Below, in pieces: positions 17,172 through 26,120 of a DNA stretch of 64,000 nucleotides (position 1 is its first letter; each line of letters begins with the position of its first letter). This DNA is from Myxococcales bacterium (GTDB lineage: Bacteria; Myxococcota_A; Bradymonadia; UBA7976; UBA1532). The stretch covers positions 1 to 64,000 of the forward strand of contig JACKDN010000028.1 in assembly GCA_020633465.1 (NCBI GenBank), in the 5' to 3' direction. Under the pieces are notes generated by a model, which saw only the letters and a program-made list of their open reading frames with translations, made no database searches and was not told where the DNA came from. The position numbers and the translations under genes were made by a program.

Positions 17172-17204
17172 GCCGCGCCGCCGACCTCCCCCGGGCGGCG
17201 CGGC
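17172..17204. terminator. Bidirectional terminator-like hairpin between convergent genes
   Basis: GCCGCGCCGCC (17172-17182) and its exact complement GGCGGCGCGGC (17194-17204) form an 11-bp stem with an 11-base loop. It lies wholly between the stop of the octaheme cytochrome (17147) and that of the convergent regulator (17206). There is no T-tract. Confidence 0.55.
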
Positions 17205-17205
17205 T

Positions 17206-18600
<1,395 letters not shown>

Positions 18601-18750
18601 CGGCGGCTCCCGGATCGGCGTCGGTGGGTCCGACCGAAGCAACGCCCGGGCCGCCGCGCCGGGCGCGCCGCGCGGCGTCCCGGCGCTACGGCGCGGTGAC
18701 GCCGCCCGTGCGCCTCGCCGCGCGCCCGCGCACTGGCCTATGCTGCGCGG

Positions 18751-20042
18751 GTGCGCGCGGCGATCCTCGTGTTGGGGGCGTGGGGGCGGTGGGCTGCAGC
18801 CTGGCGCTCGAGCTGGACGATCCGGCCCCGGCGGGCGACGCGCGGCCGGCGGTGGACGCCGCACCCGCCGCCGCCGACGCGGGCCCAGGCGATCAGCGGC
18901 GGGGCGACGCCGCCCGCCCGCGCGACGCCGGCCGGCCGGCGGACGCCGATCCGACACGGGCGGACGCCACGCCGGCGGGTGACGCCGCGCCTGAGGCCGA
19001 CGCCGCGCCGGACGCCGCCGCGCTGCCGGACGCCGCGCCGCTCGCCTGCCCTGACGGCTTCGCCGGGCCGCGCTGCGATCGCTGCGCCGACGCCGCGCGC
19101 GAAGGGCCCCTGTGCGATCGCTGCGTCGATCCCCGCCGCGGGGCGCCCGCGTGCGCCGAGTGCGCGCCCGGCTTCGGCGGCGCCGACTGCGCTCCGGTGG
19201 CCGACACCGGCGCGGTGCGTGGCTTCGGCGACTGGCCGCCGACCGCGCGGCTGACGTGGGCCGACATCCCGGCTGATGGCGCGGCCGCGCGGGCGGCGGG
19301 CTGCCGCACCTGGGGGGCGCGCGGCGGCAGCGCGTTGTCGGCGCTGCTGGCCCTGACCGGCCCGCTGGCCGATCAGGTGCAGCCCGATCCGCAGGGCGAC
19401 ATCGCGCTGGTGCTGCTGGCCAGCTTCGCCGGGTGGATCGACGGGCAGTCCGGCAACGAGGCCAGCCCCGTCGATCTGGCCTTCTATGTCGGCGAGCGCT
19501 CGCCGGTGGGTGGCTTCCTGGTGCAGCGGCGCTCGTTCGAGCAGGGCGATCCGGCGCGCCCGCCGCTGAACCGGTTCGCCGGGGCCGACGTGGTCGGCGC
19601 GCGGCTGCGCGCGGGGCCGGCCGTCTTCCGGCTGACCCTCGACATCCAGGATCAGCTGCCCTTCTCGCTGCCCATCGAGGACGCCCGGGTGTCCGGCGCG
19701 CTGGCCGGGCGGGATGGGCCCGGCCTCGACGTCGCCGAGGGCCGTATCGAGGGCTACCTCACCCGGGACGGGCTGACGCAGACCGTCCAGGCCCTGCAGC
19801 AGACCTGCGCGCAGCCGGGGGCCCCGGCCCTGTGCGACACGGTGGCCACGCTGATCCCCCTCGATCGGCCGCCCGCGCAGGGGGCCGATCTGCTGGCCGG
19901 CCTGGTCGGCGGCTACGAGGCGCGCCACGACGCCACGGGCGCGCACCGCTGCCTGCGCGACGCCCCCGGCGACTGCAACGCGGTGGGCGTCTGCCTGCTG
20001 TTCGAGGCCCAAGGGGCGCGGGTGGTGGGCGTCGCGCCGTAA
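18751..20042 (+). CDS. Lipoprotein with EGF/laminin-like Cys module; signal peptide out of frame
   Basis: The main frame (ending at 20042) begins in effect at VGCSLALELDD, a lipobox without its hydrophobic signal. The missing part, VRAAILVLGAWG from GTG 18751, is one base out of phase; the two join if one extra G is placed in either G5 run (18774-18778 or 18782-18786). The mature protein has a long Ala/Asp/Pro linker (residues about 12-95 after the Cys), a Cys-rich stretch (CPDGFAGPRCDRC, then CAECAPGFGGADC) like a laminin-type EGF unit, and a 260-residue domain of unknown function. A sequencing error is the simplest explanation; otherwise the gene is broken or uses slippage. Confidence 0.65.
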
Positions 20043-20096
20043 CCGGACCGGCGCTGGTGCATCTGGTCGGTGTCTCGAACCACGCCGAGGGGCCGG

Positions 20097-21149
20097 GTGC
20101 GCATCATCGACGTCGGGCGGGCCTTCCCGCCGCACTACTACGACCAGCAGACCCTGGCCGACGCCTTCGCGGCCCAGTGGCCGGACGCGCCCCACCGGCA
20201 GCGCCGCGTCGCGCAGTTCCACGAGGCGGTGGGCGTCGGCGGCCGCCACCTGGCGCTGCCCCTCGAGCGCTACCTGAACCTCGACGACTTCGGCGCCGCG
20301 AACGACGCGTGGATCGAGGTCGGCCTGCAGGTGGGCGAGGCCGCCCTGCGCGACGCGATGGCGCGGGCGCGGGTGGACTGGGCGCGCGTCGGCGCGATCT
20401 TCTCGGTGTCGGTGACCGGGGTCGCCACGCCCAGCCTCGAGGCGCGGCTGATGAACCGCGTGCCGGCGCTGCCGCGGCACCTGAAGCGGGTGCCCATCTT
20501 CGGCCTGGGCTGCGTCGCGGGCGCGGCCGGGCTGGCGCGCGCCGCCGACTACGTCCGGGCCTTCCCCGACGAGATCGCGTTGGTGCTCAGCGTCGAGCTG
20601 TGCTCGCTGACGCTGCAGCGGCAGGATCCCTCGGTGGCCAACCTGATCTCGGCCGGGCTGTTCGGCGACGGGGCGGCCTGCGCGGTCGTCGCGGGCGCCT
20701 ACGTCCCGGCCGAGGGGCCGGTCGTGGTGGCGACGCGCTCGGTCTTCTTCGACGACACCGAGCGCGTGATGGGCTGGGACATCTCGGGCGACGGCTTCCG
20801 GGTGGTGCTCGACAAGAGCGTGCCCGACGTGGTGCGCGCGCGCCTGCGGCCGGCGGTGGACGCCTTCCTGGCCGATCACGGTCGGGCGCTGGCCGACCTG
20901 GGCAGCTTCGTCTGCCACCCGGGCGGCCCCAAGGTGATCGAGGCGATGGAGACCGCCCTCGACGCGCCCCCCGAGGCGCTCGAGCTGGCGCGGCGCAGCC
21001 TGGCCGAGGTGGGCAACCTGTCGTCGGCGTCGGTGCTGATGGTGCTGCGCGACACGCTCGAGCGGCGCCGTCCGGCGCCGGGCACGCTGGGTCTGCTGGC
21101 GGCCCTGGGCCCCGGCTTCTGCGCCGAGCTGGTGCTGCTTCGGTGGTGA
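20097..21149 (+). CDS. Type III polyketide synthase (350 aa)
   Basis: Thiolase-fold homodimeric synthase that extends an acyl-CoA with malonyl-CoA and cyclises it, usually to an alkylresorcinol or alkylpyrone. The catalytic triad is complete: Cys139 in GLGCVAGAAG, His274 in CHPGGPKV and Asn307 in GNLSSASV. GTG at 20097 (RIIDVGRAFPPHYYDQQ) matches the usual N terminus of bacterial members; an in-frame GTG at 20070 is the alternative. It overlaps the methyltransferase gene by four bases. With the two genes after it, the order is the same as in phenolic-lipid operons such as Streptomyces srsABC. Confidence 0.92.
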   Translation: MRIIDVGRAFPPHYYDQQTLADAFAAQWPDAPHRQRRVAQFHEAVGVGGRHLALPLERYLNLDDFGAANDAWIEVGLQVGEAALRDAMARARVDWARVGAIFSVSVTGVATPSLEARLMNRVPALPRHLKRVPIFGLGCVAGAAGLARAADYVRAFPDEIALVLSVELCSLTLQRQDPSVANLISAGLFGDGAACAVVAGAYVPAEGPVVVATRSVFFDDTERVMGWDISGDGFRVVLDKSVPDVVRARLRPAVDAFLADHGRALADLGSFVCHPGGPKVIEAMETALDAPPEALELARRSLAEVGNLSSASVLMVLRDTLERRRPAPGTLGLLAALGPGFCAELVLLRW

Positions 21150-21730
21150 GCCCCAGCGTCACCCAGTGGGCCTTCGTCGCGCTGATCGGCGCGGTGGCGC
21201 TCGAGCGCCTGTTCGAGCTTCGGCTGTCGGCGCGCAACGCCGCGTGGGCCGTCGAGCGTGGCGGCGTCGAGGTGGGCCAGCGCCACTTCGGCGTGATGAA
21301 GGCGCTGCACACGGCCTTCCTGCTGGCCGCGCCGGCCGAGGTGCTGCTGCTCGATCGGGCCTTCCCCGGCGCGCTGGGGCTCGGCGCGCTGATCACCGTG
21401 GGCGCGACGATGGGGCTGCGCTACTGGGCGATCGCGACGTTGGGTCCTCGCTGGAACACGCGCGTGCTGGTGGTGCCCGGGCTGCCGGCCGTCGACGCGG
21501 GGCCGTATCGCTACCTGAAGCACCCGAACTACCTGGCGGTGATCCTCGAGATCGCCGCGCTGCCGCTGGTGCACGGCGCGTGGCTGACCGCCGTGGTGTT
21601 CTCGGTGGCGAACGCGGCGCTGCTGCGGGTGCGCATCCGGTGCGAAGAGGCGGCGCTGACGGCGCACTGCGCTTACGCCGATCGCCTCGCCGGCCGCCCC
21701 GCCCTGCTGCCGGCGCGGCGGGCGCGTTGA
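21146..21730 (+). CDS. Isoprenylcysteine-carboxyl-methyltransferase-like membrane methyltransferase (194 aa)
   Basis: Small integral-membrane methyltransferase of the ICMT family. Several hydrophobic helices are present, and the C-terminal signature GPYRYLKHPNYLAVILE contains the H-P-x-Y core for SAM binding. The GTG start sits in GTGA with the PKS stop. Relatives next to type III PKS genes (BpsB, SrsB) O-methylate the polyketide product in the membrane, which is the likely role here. In-frame GTG at 21143 is an equal alternative start. Confidence 0.85.
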   Translation: MSPSVTQWAFVALIGAVALERLFELRLSARNAAWAVERGGVEVGQRHFGVMKALHTAFLLAAPAEVLLLDRAFPGALGLGALITVGATMGLRYWAIATLGPRWNTRVLVVPGLPAVDAGPYRYLKHPNYLAVILEIAALPLVHGAWLTAVVFSVANAALLRVRIRCEEAALTAHCAYADRLAGRPALLPARRAR

Positions 21731-22830
21731 GGCGGATCGTCATCGTGGGCGGCGGCCCGGTCGGGCTCGTCACGGCGCTCCATGCCCGGCGGGCGGGGCA
21801 CGCGGTGACGGTGTTCGAGCGGGGCGGGCCCGGGCGCGACAAGGCGTGCGGCGAGGGGCTGATGCCGGGGGGCGTCGCGGTGCTCGGGGCGCTGGGGGTC
21901 GAGGTGGCGGCCGACGGGTGGGCGCCCTTTCGCGGCATCCGCTACGTCGACGGCCCCCTCGTGGCCGAGGGCGACTTCCCGACGGGGGAGGGCTGGGGCG
22001 TGCGGCGCACCGCGCTGCACGGGGCCCTGGCGCGGCGGGCCGAGGCGGCGGGGGTCGACCTGCGGTGGGGGGTCGAGGTCGAGGGCCTCACCCCGACGGG
22101 CGCGCGCGTCGGCGGCGCGACGCACGGGGCCGATCTCGTGGTGGGCGCCGACGGGCTGCGCAGCCGGGTGCGGGGGTGGGCGGGCCTGGCGGCGCCGACT
22201 CGACGGCCGGTGCGCCTGGGCGTGCGCCGGCACGTCGCGCGGCCGCCGTGGAGCGACCGGGTCGAGGTGCACTGGGGCGACGGCGTCGAGGCCTACGTGA
22301 CGCCCGCGGGGCCCGAGCGCGTGGGCGTCGCCTTCCTGTTCTCGCCGCCGACCTCCGGCGACTTCGAGGCGCTGCTGGGACGCTTCCCGGCGCTGCGGGC
22401 GCGTTTGGACGGCGCGCCCGTGGACTCGCGCGTGCGCGGCGCGGGTCCTCTGGCGCAGGGCGTGCGCGGCGTCCTGGCCGGCCGGGTGGCCCTGGTCGGG
22501 GACGCCGCCGGCTACCTCGACGCGATCACCGGCGAGGGGCTGACGCTCGGCTTCCAGCAGGCCGAGGCGCTGGTGCGCCGCTTCACCGAGGGGCGGTTGG
22601 ATCGCTACGCCGCCGATCACGCGCGGCTGGTGCGCGCGCCCTTCGCGTGGATGCGGTTCATGCTGTGGTTGCGCGGCCATCCGGCGGTGCGCCGGCGCCT
22701 GCTGCGCGGGCTGGCCGACCATCCGGACGTCTTCGGCCGCGCGCTGGCGCTCAACGACGGCGCCGCGCTCGAGGGGGCGGATGTGCGCCGCGCCGCGCGG
22801 CTGTTGAGGCGCGTCGTCGCGCCGCGGTGA
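21727..22830 (+). CDS. FAD-dependent monooxygenase/oxidoreductase, geranylgeranyl-reductase-like (367 aa)
   Basis: A FAD-binding Rossmann loop lies at the N terminus (RRIVIVGGGPVGLVTALHA), then CGEGLMPGG, DLVVGADGLRSRVR and the GD motif LVGDAAGYLDAITGEGLTL, as in p-hydroxybenzoate hydroxylase-type enzymes and polyketide hydroxylases. The TTG start overlaps the upstream stop (TTGA), and the reading frame makes no sense with a later start because the FAD loop begins at once. It ends the three-gene operon; by analogy with SrsC it would hydroxylate the phenolic lipid ring. A reductase role is the alternative. Confidence 0.85.
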   Translation: MRRIVIVGGGPVGLVTALHARRAGHAVTVFERGGPGRDKACGEGLMPGGVAVLGALGVEVAADGWAPFRGIRYVDGPLVAEGDFPTGEGWGVRRTALHGALARRAEAAGVDLRWGVEVEGLTPTGARVGGATHGADLVVGADGLRSRVRGWAGLAAPTRRPVRLGVRRHVARPPWSDRVEVHWGDGVEAYVTPAGPERVGVAFLFSPPTSGDFEALLGRFPALRARLDGAPVDSRVRGAGPLAQGVRGVLAGRVALVGDAAGYLDAITGEGLTLGFQQAEALVRRFTEGRLDRYAADHARLVRAPFAWMRFMLWLRGHPAVRRRLLRGLADHPDVFGRALALNDGAALEGADVRRAARLLRRVVAPR

Positions 22831-22845
22831 GGCGCGCGGCGCCGG

Positions 22846-23298
22846 CTACTCGGCGGCGACCTCGACCAGCCGCTGCGTGGCGTCCCGCAGGCGCTGCGCG
22901 AGGCGGTCGAGGACGATGTCCATCACCGCGTGGGCCAGCGGGTTGCCGGCCGCGAACAGGTCGTCGAAGTCGGCGCGGGCCAGCTCGGCCACGCGGGCGC
23001 CGTCGGGGCCGGCGGCGCAGGTGGCCGAGCGCAGCCCGCCGTCGAGCAGGGCCACCTCGCCGAACAGGTCGCCGCGCCGCAGGGTCGCCAGCCGCTCGAT
23101 GCCGTGGCCGGGGATCTCGGCCTCGACGCCGATGGCGCCGTCGAGCACCAGATAGCAGCCGTCGGCCACGTCGCCCTGCACGAAGAGGACGTCGCCCGGA
23201 TCCAGATCGCGGGGACGCAGGGTCTGGGCCAGCGTGGCGCGCTGCGCGGCGCCGAGCTGCCCGAAGAGGGCCAGTCCGTCGAACTCCTCGGGCGTCAC
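22846..23298 (-). CDS. Cyclic-nucleotide-binding-domain protein (150 aa)
   Basis: A single cNMP-binding beta-roll: LFVQGDVADGCYLVLDGAIGV and the phosphate-binding cassette GDLFGEVALLDGGLRSAT, where R-S-A-T keeps the Arg of cAMP-type sites. A C-terminal helix follows but no DNA-binding domain, so it is not a Crp regulator by itself. The GTG start is in GTGA with the stop of the upstream related gene. The pair probably forms a sensor complex; the output is unknown. Confidence 0.8.
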   Translation of the reverse strand: MTPEEFDGLALFGQLGAAQRATLAQTLRPRDLDPGDVLFVQGDVADGCYLVLDGAIGVEAEIPGHGIERLATLRRGDLFGEVALLDGGLRSATCAAGPDGARVAELARADFDDLFAAGNPLAHAVMDIVLDRLAQRLRDATQRLVEVAAE

Positions 23299-23861
23299 GC
23301 CGCACCCCCCTTCTTGCCGCCGAACAGGCCGATCAGGCGCTGCCACGCGCTGGCCTTGCGCTGCGTGGCCACCGGCGACACCAGGCTGGGCGCGCGCCGC
23401 AGGCCGCGCCACTCCATCTCGAGCAGCTGGTTGGTGTCGCGCAGGCGCTCGCACATCATCAAGCCGACGTTGCGCAGCAGCTTGTACGCGCCGGGGTGTC
23501 CCGCCTCGCGCAGGCGGTGAAAGCCCGGGCCGTTGATGACGATGATGTCCGCCGGCTCGGTGACGGTCAGGCGCAGGGTGCGGGGCGCCGGCCCGACCAG
23601 GCACAGCTCGCCCACGACCGCGCCCTCGCCCAGCCGCACGACCTCGCGGGCGGGCTGACCGTCGACGGGCAGCGACAGGGTGCAGATGCCCTTCTTGACG
23701 ATGTAGGCCCCGTCGGGCTTGTCGCCCACGTCGAAGACGACGTGCCCGGGCTGGGGGTAGGTGTCCAACCCCATGATCTGGAACAGATCGCCCAGCTCGC
23801 GCTCGTCGAGCCCGGCGAACAGCGGCAATGTCTTCAGGTAGTCGATCACCGGCTGCGACAT
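23295..23861 (-). CDS. Cyclic-nucleotide-binding-domain protein (188 aa)
   Basis: cNMP-binding fold from about residue 10 to 125 (PLFAGLDERELGDLFQIMG, later GAVVGELCLVGPAPRTLR as a divergent phosphate cassette that retains Glu and Arg). A C-terminal helical region ends in an Arg/Lys- and Gly-rich tail (RLIGLFGGKKGG). No helix-turn-helix is seen. The start MSQPVIDY at 23861 has GGGAGGTG nine bases upstream and is preferred to the ATG at 23897. It overlaps and probably partners the 150-aa gene downstream. Confidence 0.8.
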   Translation of the reverse strand: MSQPVIDYLKTLPLFAGLDERELGDLFQIMGLDTYPQPGHVVFDVGDKPDGAYIVKKGICTLSLPVDGQPAREVVRLGEGAVVGELCLVGPAPRTLRLTVTEPADIIVINGPGFHRLREAGHPGAYKLLRNVGLMMCERLRDTNQLLEMEWRGLRRAPSLVSPVATQRKASAWQRLIGLFGGKKGGAA

Positions 23862-23939
23862 GGCGGTGCGCACCTCCCGCGTCGGGTGTGCGGGCACACT
23901 AGCGCACCGCCGGGCCGCGGTGTAGCGCGGCGGCGGGGA

Positions 23940-24164
23940 TCAGGCGGGCCAGATGCGCTTGACGCTGACGATGCGCGGCTCGTGGCCGTTCTTCACCAGC
24001 TTCTGGGCGTAGATCTTCCAGCGGCCGTCGCGTCGAACGCCGATGACGTTCACCGAGCGGCTGTCGTAGTCGTACTTCAGGCGCCCGTAGGCCTGAAGCT
24101 GGTGCTTTCGTCCCTCGCCGCGCCCTGATCGGCGCGCGTGGACCTGGAGGCCGCGCGCGGTGGG
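23940..24164 (-). pseudogene. Orphan coding-like stretch after pdxT, no start codon
   Basis: Directly after the TGA of pdxT and in the same frame lie 74 sense codons ending at TGA 23940. The last 45 residues (from KYDYDSRSVNVIGV through GRWKIYAQKLVKNG to VKRIWPA) have the G/C third positions and amino acid mix of a real protein, yet no ATG, GTG or TTG precedes them in frame except a GTG that would leave about 37 residues. It may be the remnant of a gene, a gene with a non-standard CTG start near 24080, or the product of a frameshift. Confidence 0.4.
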
Positions 24165-24710
24165 TCAGCCGAAGAGGGCGCGGTGGACGCGGCGGTCGGG
24201 GGTCAGCTCGGGGTGGAAGCTGGCGCCGACCAGGTTGCCCTGGCGCACCATGACGGGCTCGCCTTCGAAGCGGGCGGTGACCTCGACGTCGGGGCCGACG
24301 CGCTCGAGGCGGGGGGCGCGGATGAAGAGCAGGGGCAGGTCGTCGCCGTCGGCGTGGGCTTCGAAGCTGTGCACCTGGCGGCCCCAGGCGTTGCGGGCGA
24401 CGTCGACGTCCAGCCAGCCGAAGCTGGGCTGGTCGGGGTGGTGCACGGCCTTCGCGGCCAGGATGAGGCCGGCGCAGGTGCACAGGACGGGGCGGTCCGA
24501 GGCGACGAAGGCGTCGAGGGCGGGGCGCAGGCCGAAGCGCTCGACCAGCAGCAGGTGCGTGGTGCTCTCGCCGCCGGGCAGCACCAGGCCGTCGAGGGCG
24601 TCCACCTGGTCGGCGCGGCGCACCTCGACGGGCTCGCAGCCGACGTCGCTCAGGGCGCGCAGGTGCGCGGCCCAGCCGCCCTGCAGGGCGAGGACGCCGA
24701 CGCGCTTCAC
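24165..24710 (-). CDS. pdxT: Pyridoxal 5'-phosphate synthase glutaminase subunit PdxT (181 aa)
   Basis: Class I-type glutamine amidotransferase that feeds ammonia to PdxS in vitamin B6 synthesis. N terminus MKRVGVLALQGGWAAHLRAL, then the oxyanion strand LPGGESTTH, the catalytic Cys in CTCAGLILAAK and the His-Glu pair in GASFHPEL near the C terminus. Length is that of the family (about 190). It lies 42 bp downstream of pdxS on the same strand; the order pdxS-pdxT is standard. Confidence 0.95.
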   Translation of the reverse strand: MKRVGVLALQGGWAAHLRALSDVGCEPVEVRRADQVDALDGLVLPGGESTTHLLLVERFGLRPALDAFVASDRPVLCTCAGLILAAKAVHHPDQPSFGWLDVDVARNAWGRQVHSFEAHADGDDLPLLFIRAPRLERVGPDVEVTARFEGEPVMVRQGNLVGASFHPELTPDRRVHRALFG

Positions 24711-24752
24711 GCGCCTGCCCCCGCGCGCCGGATCGTCGGGCCGCCGCTCACC

Positions 24753-25634
24753 TCACCAGCCCCGCTTGGCGAGCTTCTGATCCTCGGTCAGCTTGCCCAT
24801 CTCGGTGCCGGCCATCGCCTCGCCCAGCCCGGTGCTGATCTCGGCCAGCTTCTTGGGATCCTCCCAGTACGTGACCGCCTCGACGATGGCGCGCGCGCGC
24901 CGCTCGGGGTCGCTCGACAGGAAGATGCCGCTGCCCACGAACACGCTCTCGGCGCCCAGCGCCATGCACAGCGCGGCGTCGGCCGGCGTCGCGATGCCGC
25001 CCGCGGCGAAGTTCGGCACCGGCAGCTTGCCCGCCTCGGCCACCTGCACCACCAGCTCGTAGGGCGCCCCGAGGTTCTTCGCCTCGGTCATCAGCTCTTC
25101 CTTGGGCAGCCGGGTCAGCTTGCGGATGTGCCCGTGCACCGTGCGCAGGTGCCGCACGCCCTCGATGATGTTGCCGGTGCCGGCCTCGCCCTTGGTGCGC
25201 AGCATCGCCGCGCCCTCGCCGATGCGCCGCAGGGCCTCGCCCAGGTCGGTGCAGCCGCACACGAAGGGCACCTTGAACCCGTGCTTCTCGATGTGGAAGG
25301 CCTCGTCGGCGGGCGTCAGCACCTCGGACTCGTCGATGAAGTCCACCTCGAGCGCCTCGAGGATGCGCGCCTCCATGAAGTGCCCGATGCGGCACTTGGC
25401 CATCACCGGGATGCTGACCTCGGCCTGGATGGCCTTGATCATCGCCGGATCGCTGGCCCGCGCCACGCCGCCGTCCCGCCGGATGATCGCCGGCACCCGC
25501 TCGAGCGCCATCACGGCGCAGGCGCCGGCGGCCTCGGCGATCTTCGCCTGCTCGACGTTCATCACGTCCATGATGACGCCGCCCTTGAGCATCTCGGCCA
25601 GCCCCACCTTGGCCTCGAACGTCGACTTCTCCAT
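24753..25634 (-). CDS. pdxS: Pyridoxal 5'-phosphate synthase subunit PdxS (293 aa)
   Basis: Lyase subunit that builds PLP from ribose 5-phosphate, glyceraldehyde 3-phosphate and ammonia. Nearly canonical sequence: KVGLAEMLKGGVIMDVMN, EQAKIAEAAGACAVMALERV, PVMAKCRIGHFMEA with the Schiff-base Lys, and FAAGGIATPADAALCMALGA for the phosphate site. GAGGAGGAAG precedes the ATG. PdxS/PdxT is the DXP-independent B6 route; PLP itself does not obviously serve a neighbouring gene. Confidence 0.97.
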   Translation of the reverse strand: MEKSTFEAKVGLAEMLKGGVIMDVMNVEQAKIAEAAGACAVMALERVPAIIRRDGGVARASDPAMIKAIQAEVSIPVMAKCRIGHFMEARILEALEVDFIDESEVLTPADEAFHIEKHGFKVPFVCGCTDLGEALRRIGEGAAMLRTKGEAGTGNIIEGVRHLRTVHGHIRKLTRLPKEELMTEAKNLGAPYELVVQVAEAGKLPVPNFAAGGIATPADAALCMALGAESVFVGSGIFLSSDPERRARAIVEAVTYWEDPKKLAEISTGLGEAMAGTEMGKLTEDQKLAKRGW

Positions 25635-25730
25635 CGGACTTCCTCCTCTCGGCGCGCCCCGGAAGCGGGATCGCGCGCCGGCTATCTACAGGGTCTGTGG
25701 CCTTTTTGAAAGCGGCGGTCGGCCGGGCGC

Positions 25731-26120
25731 TCAGCCCGGTGACCAGCCCTCGGGGGCCAGCTCGAAGTGCTCGAACGCGAAGGGCGGCGCCACCGTGCAG
25801 CCCACCAGCGACCAGTCGCCCGCGCTCTCGGCGGCCTGCCAGGCGTCGGCGGGTACGACCGCTTGGGGGCGCTCACCGCGCGCCAGGTCGCCGCCCAGCG
25901 TCACCGTCCGGTGCCCGTCGATCTCGAGCCGCACCGCCGCCCCGGCGTAGTGGTGCCAGGCCTCGGCGGCGTGCCGCACCCGGTGCCAGTGCGAGCGCTC
26001 GCCGCGGCGCAGCAGGAAGTAGATCTGCGTGCTGGCCGCGTCGCGGTACGTCTCGCGGAAGAAGCCGCCCTCGGGGTGCGGGCTCAGCTCGAGCGCCGCG
26101 ATCACCTCGTCGGCCGTCAC
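25731..26120 (-). CDS. DUF985 cupin protein (129 aa)
   Basis: Single cupin of the DUF985 family, recognisable by LSPHPEGGFFRETYRD at the N terminus, STQIYFLLRRGERSHWHRV (His-x-His-type metal motif) and FEHFELAPEGW near the C terminus. The GTG start overlaps the amidase stop (GTGA). Function of the family is not established; a small-molecule epimerase or binding role is often suggested. Last gene of the icmF-amidase group before pdxS. Confidence 0.85.
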   Translation of the reverse strand: MTADEVIAALELSPHPEGGFFRETYRDAASTQIYFLLRRGERSHWHRVRHAAEAWHHYAGAAVRLEIDGHRTVTLGGDLARGERPQAVVPADAWQAAESAGDWSLVGCTVAPPFAFEHFELAPEGWSPG

